Positions 18,918-28,648 are shown, numbered from the stretch's first letter. The stretch is DNA of 49,250 nt from Acidimicrobiaceae bacterium (GCA_003133685.1 PKYQ01000012.1:1-49250), one strand, 5' to 3'. A program made the numbers and translations. Notes: generated by a model not told the origin, from the letters alone.

Positions 18918-19382
18918 ATGAGGCCCATCGCTCGAGTTCCAGCGCAGGCGATAGTGATTCTGGGCTTTGTCGTGAGCGCGCTCGCCACCGTCATTTCTTA
19001 CGTCCAGACCGTCATCGGGCAGGGTTACTACTTCCATTCGTTCCGTGAAATTGTGCTTCCGATGTTGAATCCGTTGACAATGATTGCCGCGGTGTTCGCG
19101 TGGTGGTGGTTGACCACGGTCGAAGCCAACGACGAACATCAGCGAACCAATCTCCAACGCGCCTACGTGGCGTTCGCAATTCAATACGGGCTCACGACCG
19201 CCCTGATCTTGTTCCTCATCACTCCGTTCCGATCCTTTGGTGGTTTCTGGTTGACGAGCGTGCTCTGGTTGGAACTGGTTGGAGCGTTCATCTCCGCACT
19301 CGGACTATTTTTATTGTCTCGAACGCTGAGCGTGCGAGTGACGACCGTCGAACCAGTTTCGGATGTGGACGCGTTGACTTAG
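18918..19382 (+). CDS. Small membrane protein, unknown
   Basis: 154 residues with four hydrophobic helices, at about 8-30, 46-66, 88-110 and 118-140. The loop after helix 2 is charged (TVEANDEHQRTNLQR) and the tail is short and acidic. I recognise no family and no catalytic motif. It is preceded by 73 bases and ends 24 bases before the convergent thiolase gene, so it is probably transcribed on its own or read through from tsaC. Confidence 0.7.
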   Translation: MRPIARVPAQAIVILGFVVSALATVISYVQTVIGQGYYFHSFREIVLPMLNPLTMIAAVFAWWWLTTVEANDEHQRTNLQRAYVAFAIQYGLTTALILFLITPFRSFGGFWLTSVLWLELVGAFISALGLFLLSRTLSVRVTTVEPVSDVDALT

Positions 19383-19406
19383 ATAAGGTCGAGATTGCGA
19401 AGAGCG

Positions 19407-20894
19407 CTACAGCGCGAAGACGTCACTTCGAATCTCGCCGGTACGGCCAATCAGTTCGGCAACTTCGGCCTCATTCATTAGCGCCGGATCGGTGCTATGA
19501 CACCAGGTTCGAACGTGGTCCGGCGTTCGCGCCGCGATGATAAGTCGCTCCGGGTCACCGTTGGTCGCGTGTGTGACGGTGTAACTCTCGACCGTCGCAG
19601 GACCATCACGTTGATCACTCACACAACGTGACTGTCGGTCGATCGTGTCTTGCGGGTTTGACCAACGAAATCCGTCGCGCGGAGGGGACGCGGAATACAC
19701 ACCCCACGAGTGCTTGGTGCAGAACCAGCCGAGGGCGGTGATGAGTCCCTGACTCGAGGGGTCGGCGCGAAGTGCGTCGACCATGGACGCGATCGAGTGC
19801 GTGACGTAATTGTTGCCGGGTCCACCGCCAAAGGTCAGCCCGCCAGTGAGTGTCGGCACCCGACTTGGATCGAAGGCGTCAATGCCGAGGACGTCACAGG
19901 CACTCTGGACGACAGTGGGGAAACAACTGTAAAGATCCAGGTGGGCAACGTCATCGATCGTGACGCCGAATCCCTTCAGCGTCGCCCAGGTGGTGCGCAT
20001 CGCGGGGGAGTCGTCGAGTTGCGGTCGATCGGATATCAGCCAGTGATCGTTGGCGTCCGCGCCGCAGTCGGGAAAGACCATTCTGTCTTTCGCGACTCCG
20101 AGTGAGGTGGCGACTTCGAAGCTGGTCATGATGTAACACGCCGCCATGTCGACCGGCATATTGGCCATCAGCAACTTGGTATACGGAAAGGCGACCATGC
20201 GGTTGTCAGCACTGGGCGAAGAAATTGTTTCGGGCGACGGCGCGTCCCCCATCCAGGCGTAGGGATTCGCCGCAGCGACGCGCGCAAAGTTGGACCAGAG
20301 ACGACCGAGGTGCTCACGTTGCTCTTGCATCGACCAACCGAGGCGAGCCCGTCGGGCATTTTCGAAGAGCGGGTACACGTTCGTCGGAAAATTCAAGCCC
20401 TGGGCGTATTCGGCGGCCGTCAATGGTGCCGGATCATTCGTGGCAATGCCTGGACTCACCACGTCGTCCGACTGGAGGATCCAGTCGGGCTCGTGGCCCT
20501 CACGCTTCGCCAGAAGGCGCGCGTACATCGCCTCAGCGCCCACGACCGCGACGGATCGCAACTCGCCCGCGAGAATCCGTCGCGCCGCGTCGTGGACGAA
20601 CTTCTGCGGTGTGTTTCCCCCGACACTCAAGAGTCGCGTCGTGACGTCAAGACCGAGTCGCTCGGCCACCAGGAGTGCCGGATCGTTGGTGTGCCACGCG
20701 AACGACGAGACCGCCGCGATCTCGTCGATGTTCGCGAGCATTGACGCCGCGCCGGAGTCGGCCGCCGCTCGCTCGAGCGCCTCGACCATGAGATCGAGCG
20801 GCTGCTTTCGAGACGCGTAGGAAGTGTCCGAACCCGGTCGTTCCGTGATTTGGCCGACACCGACGAGCACGGGCGTTCGAGGCGGAACTGTCAC
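19407..20894 (-). CDS. Thiolase-superfamily protein with altered active site
   Basis: 495 residues, with the thiolase fold recognisable at both ends: PVLVGVGQITERPG at 8-21 and GGLTFGGGPGNNYVTHSIASM near 370. The catalytic positions deviate. The nucleophile loop reads SVGGNTPQKFV with no Cys, the GHP motif reads GGP, and the C-terminal loop reads GWFCTKHSWG instead of CxGGG. This pattern belongs to the SCP2-like thiolase homologues of Actinobacteria, some linked to steroid or lipid metabolism; a non-cleaving or aldolase-partner role is possible. It is divergent from rpiB. Confidence 0.75.
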   Translation of the reverse strand: MTVPPRTPVLVGVGQITERPGSDTSYASRKQPLDLMVEALERAAADSGAASMLANIDEIAAVSSFAWHTNDPALLVAERLGLDVTTRLLSVGGNTPQKFVHDAARRILAGELRSVAVVGAEAMYARLLAKREGHEPDWILQSDDVVSPGIATNDPAPLTAAEYAQGLNFPTNVYPLFENARRARLGWSMQEQREHLGRLWSNFARVAAANPYAWMGDAPSPETISSPSADNRMVAFPYTKLLMANMPVDMAACYIMTSFEVATSLGVAKDRMVFPDCGADANDHWLISDRPQLDDSPAMRTTWATLKGFGVTIDDVAHLDLYSCFPTVVQSACDVLGIDAFDPSRVPTLTGGLTFGGGPGNNYVTHSIASMVDALRADPSSQGLITALGWFCTKHSWGVYSASPPRDGFRWSNPQDTIDRQSRCVSDQRDGPATVESYTVTHATNGDPERLIIAARTPDHVRTWCHSTDPALMNEAEVAELIGRTGEIRSDVFAL

Positions 20895-20950
20895 CCCTGC
20901 AGTATTGCCGCACCATCGTCGACTCCATTTCCACAGATAAGGTTGAACCG

Positions 20951-21412
20951 ATGCGTATCGCCCTCGGCTCAGATCACGCTGGCTTTGACTTGAAGACCGT
21001 GCTCGCCCAGACGCTCACCGATTGGGGTCATGACACCCTCGACCTCGGTACCGACAACGCCACCGATTCAGTCGACTACCCGGACTTTGGCGCTGCCGTC
21101 GGGCGAAGCGTTGCCTCCGGCGACTGCGAACTCGGGGTTGCCGTCTGTGGATCGGGCATCGGGATCTCCATTGCCGCCAACAAAGTTCCCGGCGTACGCG
21201 CCGCGGTCGTGCACGACGTCACTTCGGCCCATCTCGCGCGCGAACACAATCACGCCAACGTCCTCTGCTTGGGTTCGCGTCTCACTGGTTCGGTGGTGGC
21301 AATTGAAGCTCTCGAAGCCTGGCTGAACGCGACGCCCGCCGAGGGACACCACGTCGCGCGAATCGCGAAACTCGACGAACTCGACGAGCACCTCGTCGAC
21401 AATGAAAGGTAA
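20951..21412 (+). CDS. rpiB: Ribose-5-phosphate isomerase B
   Basis: 153 residues. RpiB hallmarks: GSDHAGFDLK at the start, DYPDFG near 44, CGSGIGISIAANK near 66 with the catalytic Cys present, RAAVVHD, and HNHANVLCLGSR near 98. It interconverts ribulose-5- and ribose-5-phosphate. Its stop is followed 3 bases later by glyA, so the pair is co-transcribed. A related LacAB/RpiB sugar isomerase activity is possible but less likely. Confidence 0.93.
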   Translation: MRIALGSDHAGFDLKTVLAQTLTDWGHDTLDLGTDNATDSVDYPDFGAAVGRSVASGDCELGVAVCGSGIGISIAANKVPGVRAAVVHDVTSAHLAREHNHANVLCLGSRLTGSVVAIEALEAWLNATPAEGHHVARIAKLDELDEHLVDNER

Positions 21413-21415
21413 TCC

Positions 21416-22708
21416 ATGACCTCCTCACCCTTTGACGCGTGGATCACGAACGACGACGAGGTGACGTCGCTGCTCGCTCAGGAGTGGCATCGTCAAACGA
21501 CGACGTTGCAGTTGATTGCCAGTGAAAACTTCGCCTCACCCGCCGTGCTCGCGGCGACTGGCTCGATTCTGACCAACAAATACGCCGAGGGCTACCCGGG
21601 ACGTCGCTACTACGGCGGCAATCAGATCGTCGACGAAGTGGAGGACCTGGCTCGTCGTCGCCTCACCGCGCTCTTTGGCGCCGATCACGCGAACGTGCAG
21701 CCCCACAGCGGAGCGAACGCGAACGTGGCGGTCTACCAAGCGCTCTTAGAACCGGGGGACACGATCCTCGCCATGCGACTCGACCAGGGCGGCCACTTGA
21801 CGCACGGATCGCCCGCGTCCATCACGTCCAAGTGGTGGAACTTCGTCTCCTACGGCGTGACGCCGCGTAACGACGATCCGGCGAGTCCCGGCGAGATGAT
21901 CGACTTCGACAACGTACGCGAACTGGCGCTGCAACACCGACCGAAGATGATACTCGCCGGTGCGACCGCGTATTCGCGACTCATCGATCCCGTTCCTTTC
22001 CGTGAGATCGCCGATGAGATCGGTGCGCTCTTGATGTTCGACTCGGCGCACGTCGCCGGATTGATCGCTGGCGGCTCACATCCGAATCCGGTGCCCTACG
22101 CCGACGTCGTCGCCTTCACCACCCACAAGACGTTGCGCGGTCCGCGCGGCGGCGCGATCGTCTGTCGCGAGGAGTACGCCAAGAAGATTGATTCGGCGGT
22201 ATTCCCCGGTCAACAGGGTGGACCGCTCGAGCACGCGATCGCCGCCAAGGCCGTCGCGTTCAAAGAAGCCGCGCTGCCGAGTTTCTCGACGTACACCGAC
22301 CAGATCGTCGCGAACGCGAGCGCCTTCGGTGCGGCACTCGCGAAGGAGGGCTTCCGCAATGTGTCCGGCGGGACCGAAAACCACATGGTGCTCTTGGATC
22401 TGCGCGAGTTCGACGAGGAGCTGACCGGCAAGGTCGCTCAAGAGGTGCTCGATCTCGCGGGCATCACGACGAATCGCAACACGATTCCCGATGACCCGCG
22501 CAGCCCGTTCGTCACGTCGGGACTTCGCGTGGGCAGCGCCGCGCAAACGACCGCCGGAATGAAAGAAGGGGAGTTCGAAACGATCGCGACGTTGATGTCG
22601 CGCGCGCTTCGCCACCGCGATGACGACGCGATCGTCGCCGAGGTTCGCGCTGACGTCGCGGCGATGTGCGCGAGGTTTAACCCCTACGCCAACTTCACGA
22701 AGCATTAG
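21416..22708 (+). CDS. glyA: Serine hydroxymethyltransferase
   Basis: 430 residues, full length. [12 protein letters not shown] near 34, [15 protein letters not shown] near 53, [11 protein letters not shown] near 99, DSAHVAGLI near 203 and the PLP Lys in [12 protein letters not shown] near 230. It makes glycine and methylene-tetrahydrofolate from serine. It sits between rpiB and wecA with gaps of 3 and 0 bases, so it belongs to one transcript with the envelope gene. Confidence 0.97.
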   Translation: MTSSPFDAWITNDDEVTSLLAQEWHRQTTTLQLIASENFASPAVLAATGSILTNKYAEGYPGRRYYGGNQIVDEVEDLARRRLTALFGADHANVQPHSGANANVAVYQALLEPGDTILAMRLDQGGHLTHGSPASITSKWWNFVSYGVTPRNDDPASPGEMIDFDNVRELALQHRPKMILAGATAYSRLIDPVPFREIADEIGALLMFDSAHVAGLIAGGSHPNPVPYADVVAFTTHKTLRGPRGGAIVCREEYAKKIDSAVFPGQQGGPLEHAIAAKAVAFKEAALPSFSTYTDQIVANASAFGAALAKEGFRNVSGGTENHMVLLDLREFDEELTGKVAQEVLDLAGITTNRNTIPDDPRSPFVTSGLRVGSAAQTTAGMKEGEFETIATLMSRALRHRDDDAIVAEVRADVAAMCARFNPYANFTKH

Positions 22709-23851
22709 ATGCACCACATCCTCGCGTACGTCGCCATTATCGCCGTGGGAACGGTCGTGACGTTGGTGGCGAACGTTCCCGCGAGGAAGATTTCGCTGCG
22801 CATCGGTTATACCGCGACGCCGGACGAACGAAAGGTCCACGAGGTCACCACGCCCTACGGCGGGGGAGCGGCGATGCTCGTCGGATTCTGCGTCGCGCTC
22901 ATGGTCTCCATGGCCATACCTACGTTGCGCAACATCATCCTCTCTTCGCACGAGATGATCGGCGTGTTGCTCGCGGCCGGCGTGATCTTCGTCGTGGGGG
23001 TCCTGGACGACTTTCGAGAGATGAGTGCACCGGCCAAGGTCGCCGGGCAGTTCCTCGCGGCGTCGATTCTCTACTTCAGCGGCGCGACGATGTACCAACT
23101 GAAACTGCCCTTCGCCGGATTCGTCGTGCTCGGTCCGTCGATCCTGCCGATTATCACGGCCGTGTGGGTCTTCGCGCTTTCGAACGCGGTCAATCTCATC
23201 GACGGGCTCGACGGTTTAGCCGGCGGCATCGTCGCGATCGCCTCGGGCACGCTCTGTCTCTACGGCCTGCGCTTAGAGGACCTCGGGTTGTTGCCGAGCA
23301 ACAACGTGGGACCTTTGATCGCGGCGTTGACGTGCGGCATCTGTCTGGGCTTCTTACGCGACAACTTCCATCCGGCCAAGCTCTTCATGGGCGACGCCGG
23401 GGCGTTGATGCTGGGGCTCTTGATGAGCGCCTCGACGATGGTCATCGGGGGGCGAACGCCGCCGGCGAGTGGCGTGACGTTCTTCTTCTTCGCGCCGCTG
23501 TTGATCCCCGTGTTCATCCTCGGTGTTCCCTTGATTGACGCGGTCTGGGCGTTCGTTCGCCGAACGGTCTCGGGGCAGGGTTTTCACACCCCGGACAAGA
23601 ACCACATTCACCACCGATTGATGCGCCTCGGCCACGGTCATCGACGCACGGTGGTGATTTTGTGGCTCTGGACGGCGGTGCTCTGCGGCTTCGTGTTACT
23701 GCCGCTCTTCGACACTCAGGCGAACGTGTTCATTCCGCTCGGTGTCGCGCTTTTGTTGATCGGTTTGATGACGTGGTTCAGCCCCTTGGTCAATCGCCTG
23801 TACTACCGCGGCGAAGAGGCACGGCGGGTTCGTGAGGGCTCGCGGCGGTGA
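22709..23851 (+). CDS. wecA: Undecaprenyl-phosphate GlcNAc-1-phosphate transferase (WecA/TagO family)
   Basis: 380 residues, about eleven helices, starting at the base after the glyA stop. Polyprenyl-P sugar-1-P transferase motifs: PYGGGAA near 50, VLDDFREM near 97 (Asp pair), NAVNLIDGLDGLAGG near 160, FMGDAGALMLG near 225 and the HIHHRL cytoplasmic loop near 298. It puts GlcNAc-1-P on the lipid carrier to begin arabinogalactan, teichoic-acid or similar glycopolymer synthesis. It overlaps the next gene by 4 bases. Confidence 0.92.
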   Translation: MHHILAYVAIIAVGTVVTLVANVPARKISLRIGYTATPDERKVHEVTTPYGGGAAMLVGFCVALMVSMAIPTLRNIILSSHEMIGVLLAAGVIFVVGVLDDFREMSAPAKVAGQFLAASILYFSGATMYQLKLPFAGFVVLGPSILPIITAVWVFALSNAVNLIDGLDGLAGGIVAIASGTLCLYGLRLEDLGLLPSNNVGPLIAALTCGICLGFLRDNFHPAKLFMGDAGALMLGLLMSASTMVIGGRTPPASGVTFFFFAPLLIPVFILGVPLIDAVWAFVRRTVSGQGFHTPDKNHIHHRLMRLGHGHRRTVVILWLWTAVLCGFVLLPLFDTQANVFIPLGVALLLIGLMTWFSPLVNRLYYRGEEARRVREGSRR

Positions 23852-24105
23852 GCGATTCTTCCGGCGGTCACGAGCCCTCTACACCCTCTGAACAGGACAA
23901 TGACCCGGTCAAAGACCTGCCGGGGGTGCTCGCGCTCTTGACCATGGGAACGACGGTCGCGATCATCATCGCGGTCTTCGTGGTACTTGGAATATGGGCC
24001 GACCGCGCATGGGCCACCGCGCCGTGGGGTCTCTTAATCGGGATAACATTAGGAACGGTCGCCGCCGTGGTGAGCGTTGTGAAGCAAGTCCGGCGTTTCC
24101 TTTAG
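23848..24105 (+). CDS. AtpZ/AtpI-type small membrane protein
   Basis: 85 residues from GTG 23848: an acidic hydrophilic N terminus of about 25 residues, then two hydrophobic helices (about 28-50 and 56-78) joined by WADRAWATAPWG. This two-helix layout and the position before subunits I and a match the AtpZ family, linked to ATP synthase assembly or Mg/Ca transport. Function is by family and context only. Confidence 0.72.
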   Translation: MSDSSGGHEPSTPSEQDNDPVKDLPGVLALLTMGTTVAIIIAVFVVLGIWADRAWATAPWGLLIGITLGTVAAVVSVVKQVRRFL

Positions 24106-24112
24106 AAACCCA

Positions 24113-24526
24113 TTGCTCGTGCTAGAAAACCTCCCAACCGACACACTGCCGCGCCTCCTTCGTCGCACCACACTCTCGGCCATCGTCGTTGGAGCCCTGG
24201 GATTCATTGTGGCTCTCGTCGTGGCCCCGCCCTTGGCCGCGCTCGGTGTCGTGCTCGGCGTGGGCATGGCAATCATGAACCTGCGCTTCCTCGACGGCCA
24301 AGCGGCCAAGGTCGAACTGCGCGGTGAACAGAGCACCAAGGCGGTTCGTCGTCAACTGGGCGGGAGGACGACGGCCCGCTTGGCCCTCATGACGGTCGTC
24401 GTTCTGCTGGCCGTCTTCCTGAACGCTCCTCTCGGAATCGGTATTGTGTCAGGGCTCGTGCTATATCAGCTCGTGTTTGTGGTGAACGTCATGCGTGCCG
24501 TGACCAGTCAGGGAGGAGTCGAGTGA
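24113..24526 (+). CDS. atpI: ATP synthase subunit I-like protein
   Basis: 137 residues from TTG 24113; GTG 24119 two codons on is an equally possible start, and neither has a clear ribosome binding site. Four hydrophobic helices, with a MAIMNLRFLDG segment after helix 2. Subunit I assists c-ring assembly and is not part of the mature enzyme. The stop overlaps atpB by 4 bases. Confidence 0.7.
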   Translation: MLVLENLPTDTLPRLLRRTTLSAIVVGALGFIVALVVAPPLAALGVVLGVGMAIMNLRFLDGQAAKVELRGEQSTKAVRRQLGGRTTARLALMTVVVLLAVFLNAPLGIGIVSGLVLYQLVFVVNVMRAVTSQGGVE

Positions 24527-25320
24527 AGATGCTGTACGCCGCGAAGTCGATTTCCGTCGGCGATCACCCCCACCTGAGCCTCTTCGGTCTCACCATCGAC
24601 TCCGACGTTGCGTTGTCGACGCTGCTCGCTCTGGTGATCATCATTTTCATGGGCTGGCGCTTGCGCAAAACGGTCACTGACGGGGTGCCCGGGAAATTTC
24701 AACTGATTTGGGAGATCCTCGTCGTCGACATCGTGGGGGATTTGGCCACGTCCGCGATGGGGGAGAAGGGCAAGAAGTTCATCCCGCTCGGCGTCACCGT
24801 GTTCATTTTCGTCCTGGTGTCCAACTGGATCGGCTTCCTGCCGACGGCGATGCACCCCGGCCAATCGGGTGAGATCTTTCCGGCTCCGACGAGCGACGTG
24901 AATCTGCCCTTGGCGCTCGCGCTCTTCGTCATCGTGTGGGTGCACATCGAATCGTTGCGCGAGCGCCGCATCGGCGGTTACTTCAAGCACTTCGCCCAGC
25001 CCTTCGCGGCCCTGACGCCGATGAACCTCATCGAAGAGGCCACCAAGCCCATCACGTTGACGCTGCGTCTCTTCGGCAACCTCTTCTCCGGCGGTCTGAT
25101 GATCGTCGTCGTGGCGGCCCTGATGGCCAAGGCGATCGGTCCGTTCGAAATCATCTGGAAGCCCTTCGACCTCGCTATCGGAGCGATCCAGGCCTACATC
25201 TTCATGTTGCTCACGATCATCTACCTCGACATGGCGACGAGCCACGAGCAAGAGCACGAAGAAAAGAACGAGAAGAAGAAGACAAAGAAGCAGACCGCAG
25301 TATTCGAGACTTCGCAGTAA
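24523..25320 (+). CDS. atpB: ATP synthase Fo subunit a
   Basis: 265 residues from GTG 24523 (ATG 24529 also possible). The proton-channel helix carries LRLFGNLFSGGL with the essential Arg near residue 184, and LIEEATKPITLTL precedes it. A last helix at about 220-240 carries AIQAYIFMLLTIIYL. The C terminus ends in a Lys/Glu-rich tail after residue 243. It forms the half-channels against the c-ring. Confidence 0.95.
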   Translation: MKMLYAAKSISVGDHPHLSLFGLTIDSDVALSTLLALVIIIFMGWRLRKTVTDGVPGKFQLIWEILVVDIVGDLATSAMGEKGKKFIPLGVTVFIFVLVSNWIGFLPTAMHPGQSGEIFPAPTSDVNLPLALALFVIVWVHIESLRERRIGGYFKHFAQPFAALTPMNLIEEATKPITLTLRLFGNLFSGGLMIVVVAALMAKAIGPFEIIWKPFDLAIGAIQAYIFMLLTIIYLDMATSHEQEHEEKNEKKKTKKQTAVFETSQ

Positions 25321-25342
25321 CACCAACCAGGAGGAATAGAAA

Positions 25343-25609
25343 ATGGCAGGACAGACAATCGAAGGCGCGATCGGCATCGCGGGTGCCCTCGTCGGCGGTG
25401 GCATCGCCATCGGTGGTGGCGCAATCGGCGCGGCGATCGGTGACGGCCTGGCCGGCAGCCAGACCATCGCGGCGATCGCTCGTCAGCCCGAGATCGAGAA
25501 CAAGGCGCGGACGTACTTCTTCTTGACGGTCGGACTCGTCGAAGCGATGTACTTCATCAACCTTTTGTTCATGATCGTGTTCGTGTACGTATTCGCCAAG
25601 ATCAAGTAG
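25343..25609 (+). CDS. atpE: ATP synthase Fo subunit c
   Basis: 88 residues: two hydrophobic helices joined by the RQPE loop (47-50). The first helix is Gly-rich; the second carries the ion-binding Glu67 in GLVEAMYF. Ala follows that Glu instead of the Ser/Thr of sodium-type rings, so proton coupling is expected. A strong AGGAGG (25331-25336) precedes the start, in line with the need for many c copies per enzyme. Confidence 0.96.
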   Translation: MAGQTIEGAIGIAGALVGGGIAIGGGAIGAAIGDGLAGSQTIAAIARQPEIENKARTYFFLTVGLVEAMYFINLLFMIVFVYVFAKIK

Positions 25610-25623
25610 TTCTGTCGTCTCAC

Positions 25624-25637
25624 GCCACGTACGTGGC
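25624..25637 (+). repeat. Perfect palindrome between atpE and atpF
   Basis: GCCACGT followed directly by ACGTGGC. As RNA it can form a 5-bp hairpin with a GUAC loop right after the atpE stop, inside the 67-base atpE-atpF gap. It is the longest gap within the operon and the only one with such a stem. It may protect the 3' end of a processed atpE message; no T-tract follows. Confidence 0.5.
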
Positions 25638-25676
25638 ACCGACCGATGATCACTAATTACATAGAAGGGCATTGAG

Positions 25677-26198
25677 ATGATCGCTACGTCAGTCTTCCTC
25701 CTCCCCAACGGCACGTTCTTCATCGAACTCGTGACCGTGGTGGTGATACTGCTGCTGATGACGAAGTACATCCTGCCGCCCCTCAACAAGGCGCTGGAGG
25801 CTCGTCAAGAGAAGATCCGCGAGTCTCTGGAAGCCGCCGATGCCGCCAAGGCCGAAGCGGCCGCGGCCGGCGACGAACGCCAGCAACTCCTCGTGGCCAC
25901 GAGGGACCAGGCTCGTGAAATCGTTGCGGCCGCCCAGGCCACGTCCGATCAGGTGAAGGCCGAGGCCGCGGGTCGCGGACAGGCCGAGTACGACCGCATC
26001 ATCGCCAACGCGAACGCCGAAGTGGACACCGCGCGCCAACGCGCCATCGATGAGGCTTCGGCGCGGATTGGCGCGGTCGTCTTTGATCTGGTCAACCAGA
26101 TCGTCGGACGCGAGGTGGACGAGAGTTCGCACCAGGACTTGGTTCGCGAAGCCGTCGCCGCGTTGAACGTCGAAGCGGCCAGGGGATCCACTCACTGA
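25677..26198 (+). CDS. atpF: ATP synthase Fo subunit b
   Basis: 173 residues. One membrane helix at about 12-32 with LPNGTFFIELVTVVVILLL, followed by a long charged Ala/Glu/Arg-rich helix typical of the peripheral stalk dimer (EAADAAKAEAAAAGDERQ). It is a separate b subunit; the b-delta fusion found in mycobacteria is not present here. Confidence 0.94.
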   Translation: MIATSVFLLPNGTFFIELVTVVVILLLMTKYILPPLNKALEARQEKIRESLEAADAAKAEAAAAGDERQQLLVATRDQAREIVAAAQATSDQVKAEAAGRGQAEYDRIIANANAEVDTARQRAIDEASARIGAVVFDLVNQIVGREVDESSHQDLVREAVAALNVEAARGSTH

Positions 26199-26200
26199 TC

Positions 26201-27112
26201 ATGCTGCCCAAGCTCGAAGGATACGCCGCCGCCCGATTGGGCTCACTGGACGCCGCCGCGCTCGCGACGGTCACGGGAGAGCTCGCGTCGCTCGAACAGA
26301 CCGTCCTCGGTCGTGCCGACCTGCGAGCCGTCCTCACTGATACCTCAATCGCAAGCGCGTCGCGGGGACTGATCGTCCACGACGTCTTGTCCGCCAAAGT
26401 CCACGACGTCACTCTCCAGGTCGCGGTCTACGCCGCGAGCCACGCTCCGGCCCAAGAGGTTCCGCACGCGCTGGGAGAACTGGCCATTGCCGCGAGAGAG
26501 CTCGTGCAGAACGGCACCTACCCGCTCGCCGGCCTCGGTCTGTTGGCGTCGCGCCAACGCGTGGCCGGCTACGCCGACGCCCAACTCGACGACGTCGACG
26601 CGCAGAACTTCGACGAGATCGAAGACGGGCTCTTTCGCTGGGCGCGCACCGTCGAGGGCAATCTCGAACTGCGACGCCTGCTGCTCGACCGCGACGCCGA
26701 CCTCGAGTCGCGCGTCGGCACCGTCCAGGCCCTGCTCGGTGACAAGGTCGACGCCGTCACCCTGGCCCTCGCACGCTTCGTCATCGAAGGCGGTCGCGCT
26801 CGCGACGTCGTCGGCACGCTGGACTACGTCGTGGACTACGTCGCCAGGGCCCGCGACTGGCGCGTCGCGCGCGTGCACACCGCGCGTCCCCTGGACGAAA
26901 AGAGCCGAACGGACCTCGTCACGTCGCTCTCGGCGCTCACCGGAAAGAACGTGGAACTCCAGATCGCCGACAGCCCCGAGTTGCTGGGCGGGATCCTCGT
27001 CGAGATCGGCGACCTGCGACTGGACGCGACGACGCGCGCGCGTCTCGGCGCGCTGCGTGACGCCGTCTCGCCGGGCCACTTGTACGAATCATCTTTGAAT
27101 CGAAATGACTAA
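26201..27112 (+). CDS. atpH: ATP synthase F1 subunit delta, enlarged with repeated N-terminal domain
   Basis: 303 residues, against about 180 for typical delta. The extra length looks like a duplication: GYAAARLGSLDA at residue 7 onwards and GYADAQLDDVDA at about 122 onwards both lead into a helical block with ADLRAVLTD / LELRRLLLD, then SAKVHDVTLQVA / GDKVDAVTLALA. The C-terminal part (from about 225) has the delta signature ELLGGILVEIGDLRLDATTRARL. Subunit delta joins the peripheral stalk to F1; the second domain may lengthen that contact. Confidence 0.93.
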   Translation: MLPKLEGYAAARLGSLDAAALATVTGELASLEQTVLGRADLRAVLTDTSIASASRGLIVHDVLSAKVHDVTLQVAVYAASHAPAQEVPHALGELAIAARELVQNGTYPLAGLGLLASRQRVAGYADAQLDDVDAQNFDEIEDGLFRWARTVEGNLELRRLLLDRDADLESRVGTVQALLGDKVDAVTLALARFVIEGGRARDVVGTLDYVVDYVARARDWRVARVHTARPLDEKSRTDLVTSLSALTGKNVELQIADSPELLGGILVEIGDLRLDATTRARLGALRDAVSPGHLYESSLNRND

Positions 27113-27127
27113 GAAAAGGAATCTGTG

Positions 27128-28648
27128 ATGACAGAACTCACCATTAGCGCCACCGAGATCACCGAGGCCTTGCGCAAGCACGTGACGGAGTTCAATCCCG
27201 CCGTCGGCGCCGAGCAGGTCGGTCGGGTCGTCGAAGTCGGTGACGGCATCGCGCGCGTCTCCGGCCTGCCTTCGGCCAAAGTCAATGAACTGCTCGAGTT
27301 CGAAGACGGGACGCTGGGCCTCGCGATGAACCTCGACGAGGACACGATCGGCGCGGTCGTGCTCGGTTCGGTCGACACGATCGAAGAGGAGCAGGTCGTG
27401 CGCGCGACCGGCCGCATCTTGAACATGCCCGTCGGTGACGCGTTACTCGGTCGCGTGGTGAACGCCATCGGTGAGCCGATCGACGGTAAGGGACCACTCG
27501 TCAATCCCAAGGAGCGCCGCATGGAGATCCAGGCGCCGGGCATCACCGGACGCCAACCGGTCTCCGAGCCGTTGCAGACCGGCATCAAGGCCATCGACGC
27601 GATGACGCCCGTCGGCCGCGGTCAGCGCGAACTCATCATCGGCGACCGCAAGACCGGCAAGACGACCGTCGCCATTGACACGATCCTGAACCAAAAGGGC
27701 CAGGGCGTGAAGTGCATCTACGTCGCGATCGGCCAGAAGAACTCGTCGGTTGCCCAGACCGTGAAAGTGCTCGAGGATTTCGGCGCGCTCGAGTACACCG
27801 TCGTCGTGGTCGCCTCGGCCGGTGACCCCGCGCCCTTCAAGTTCCTCGCCCCCTACGGCGGTTGTGCGATCGGTCAGGAGTGGATGGACTCGGGCGAACA
27901 CGCCCTCGTCGTCTACGACGACCTCTCGAAGCAGGCCGAGGCCTACCGACAAATCTCGCTCTTGCTGCGTCGACCACCGGGTCGCGAGGCCTACCCCGGT
28001 GACGTCTTCTACCTCCACAGTCGTCTACTCGAGCGCGCCGCCAAGTTAAGCGATGAACTTGGTGGGGGATCATTGACCGCCCTGCCGATCATCGAGACCA
28101 AGGCCGGTGACATCTCGGCCTACATCCCGACCAACGTGATCTCGATCACCGACGGCCAGATCTTCTTGCAGTCCGACCTCTTCTACTCCGGCGTGCGTCC
28201 CGCGATTGACGTGGGTAACTCGGTATCGCGCGTCGGTGGGGCCGCGCAGATCAAGGCCATGCGCTCGGTCGCGGGCACACTCAAGATCGACCTCGCGCAG
28301 TTCCGCGACCTCGAGTCCTTCGCGACCTTCGGTTCGGAGTTGGACAAGTCCTCGCAGCGTCAGCTCGACCGGGGCTATCGTCTCACCGAATTGCTGAAGC
28401 AGGGCCTGAACGCGCCCATGCCGGTCGAAGAGCAGTGCATCGCGATTTACGCCGGCACCAAGGGTTGGCTCGACACGATCCCCGTCGAGGACGTACGTCG
28501 ATTCGAGTCCGAACTGTTGACGAATTTCCGCGCGCAGCACTCGGACCTGCTCTACGCGATTCGAGAGACCGGCGCGCTGCCCGAAGCGACGGCGCTCGAC
28601 GCGGCCATGCAGTCATTCGTGAACGGCTTCGCCGTCACCACGAAGTAG
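27128..28648 (+). CDS. atpA: ATP synthase F1 subunit alpha
   Basis: About 506 residues from ATG 27128, which sits 7 bases after AAAGGA; GTG 27125 one codon earlier is the alternative. Walker A GDRKTGKT near 170, and the ATPase alpha/beta signature [13 protein letters not shown] near 360. Full length and collinear with the family. It forms the non-catalytic nucleotide sites of F1. Confidence 0.97.
   Translation: MTELTISATEITEALRKHVTEFNPAVGAEQVGRVVEVGDGIARVSGLPSAKVNELLEFEDGTLGLAMNLDEDTIGAVVLGSVDTIEEEQVVRATGRILNMPVGDALLGRVVNAIGEPIDGKGPLVNPKERRMEIQAPGITGRQPVSEPLQTGIKAIDAMTPVGRGQRELIIGDRKTGKTTVAIDTILNQKGQGVKCIYVAIGQKNSSVAQTVKVLEDFGALEYTVVVVASAGDPAPFKFLAPYGGCAIGQEWMDSGEHALVVYDDLSKQAEAYRQISLLLRRPPGREAYPGDVFYLHSRLLERAAKLSDELGGGSLTALPIIETKAGDISAYIPTNVISITDGQIFLQSDLFYSGVRPAIDVGNSVSRVGGAAQIKAMRSVAGTLKIDLAQFRDLESFATFGSELDKSSQRQLDRGYRLTELLKQGLNAPMPVEEQCIAIYAGTKGWLDTIPVEDVRRFESELLTNFRAQHSDLLYAIRETGALPEATALDAAMQSFVNGFAVTTK

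Noticed and set aside
22076-23098. Long minus-strand frame over glyA/wecA (340 codons)
   Set aside because: Arg/His/Asp-rich antisense shadow typical of high-GC genes, with no motifs; the plus-strand genes are certain.
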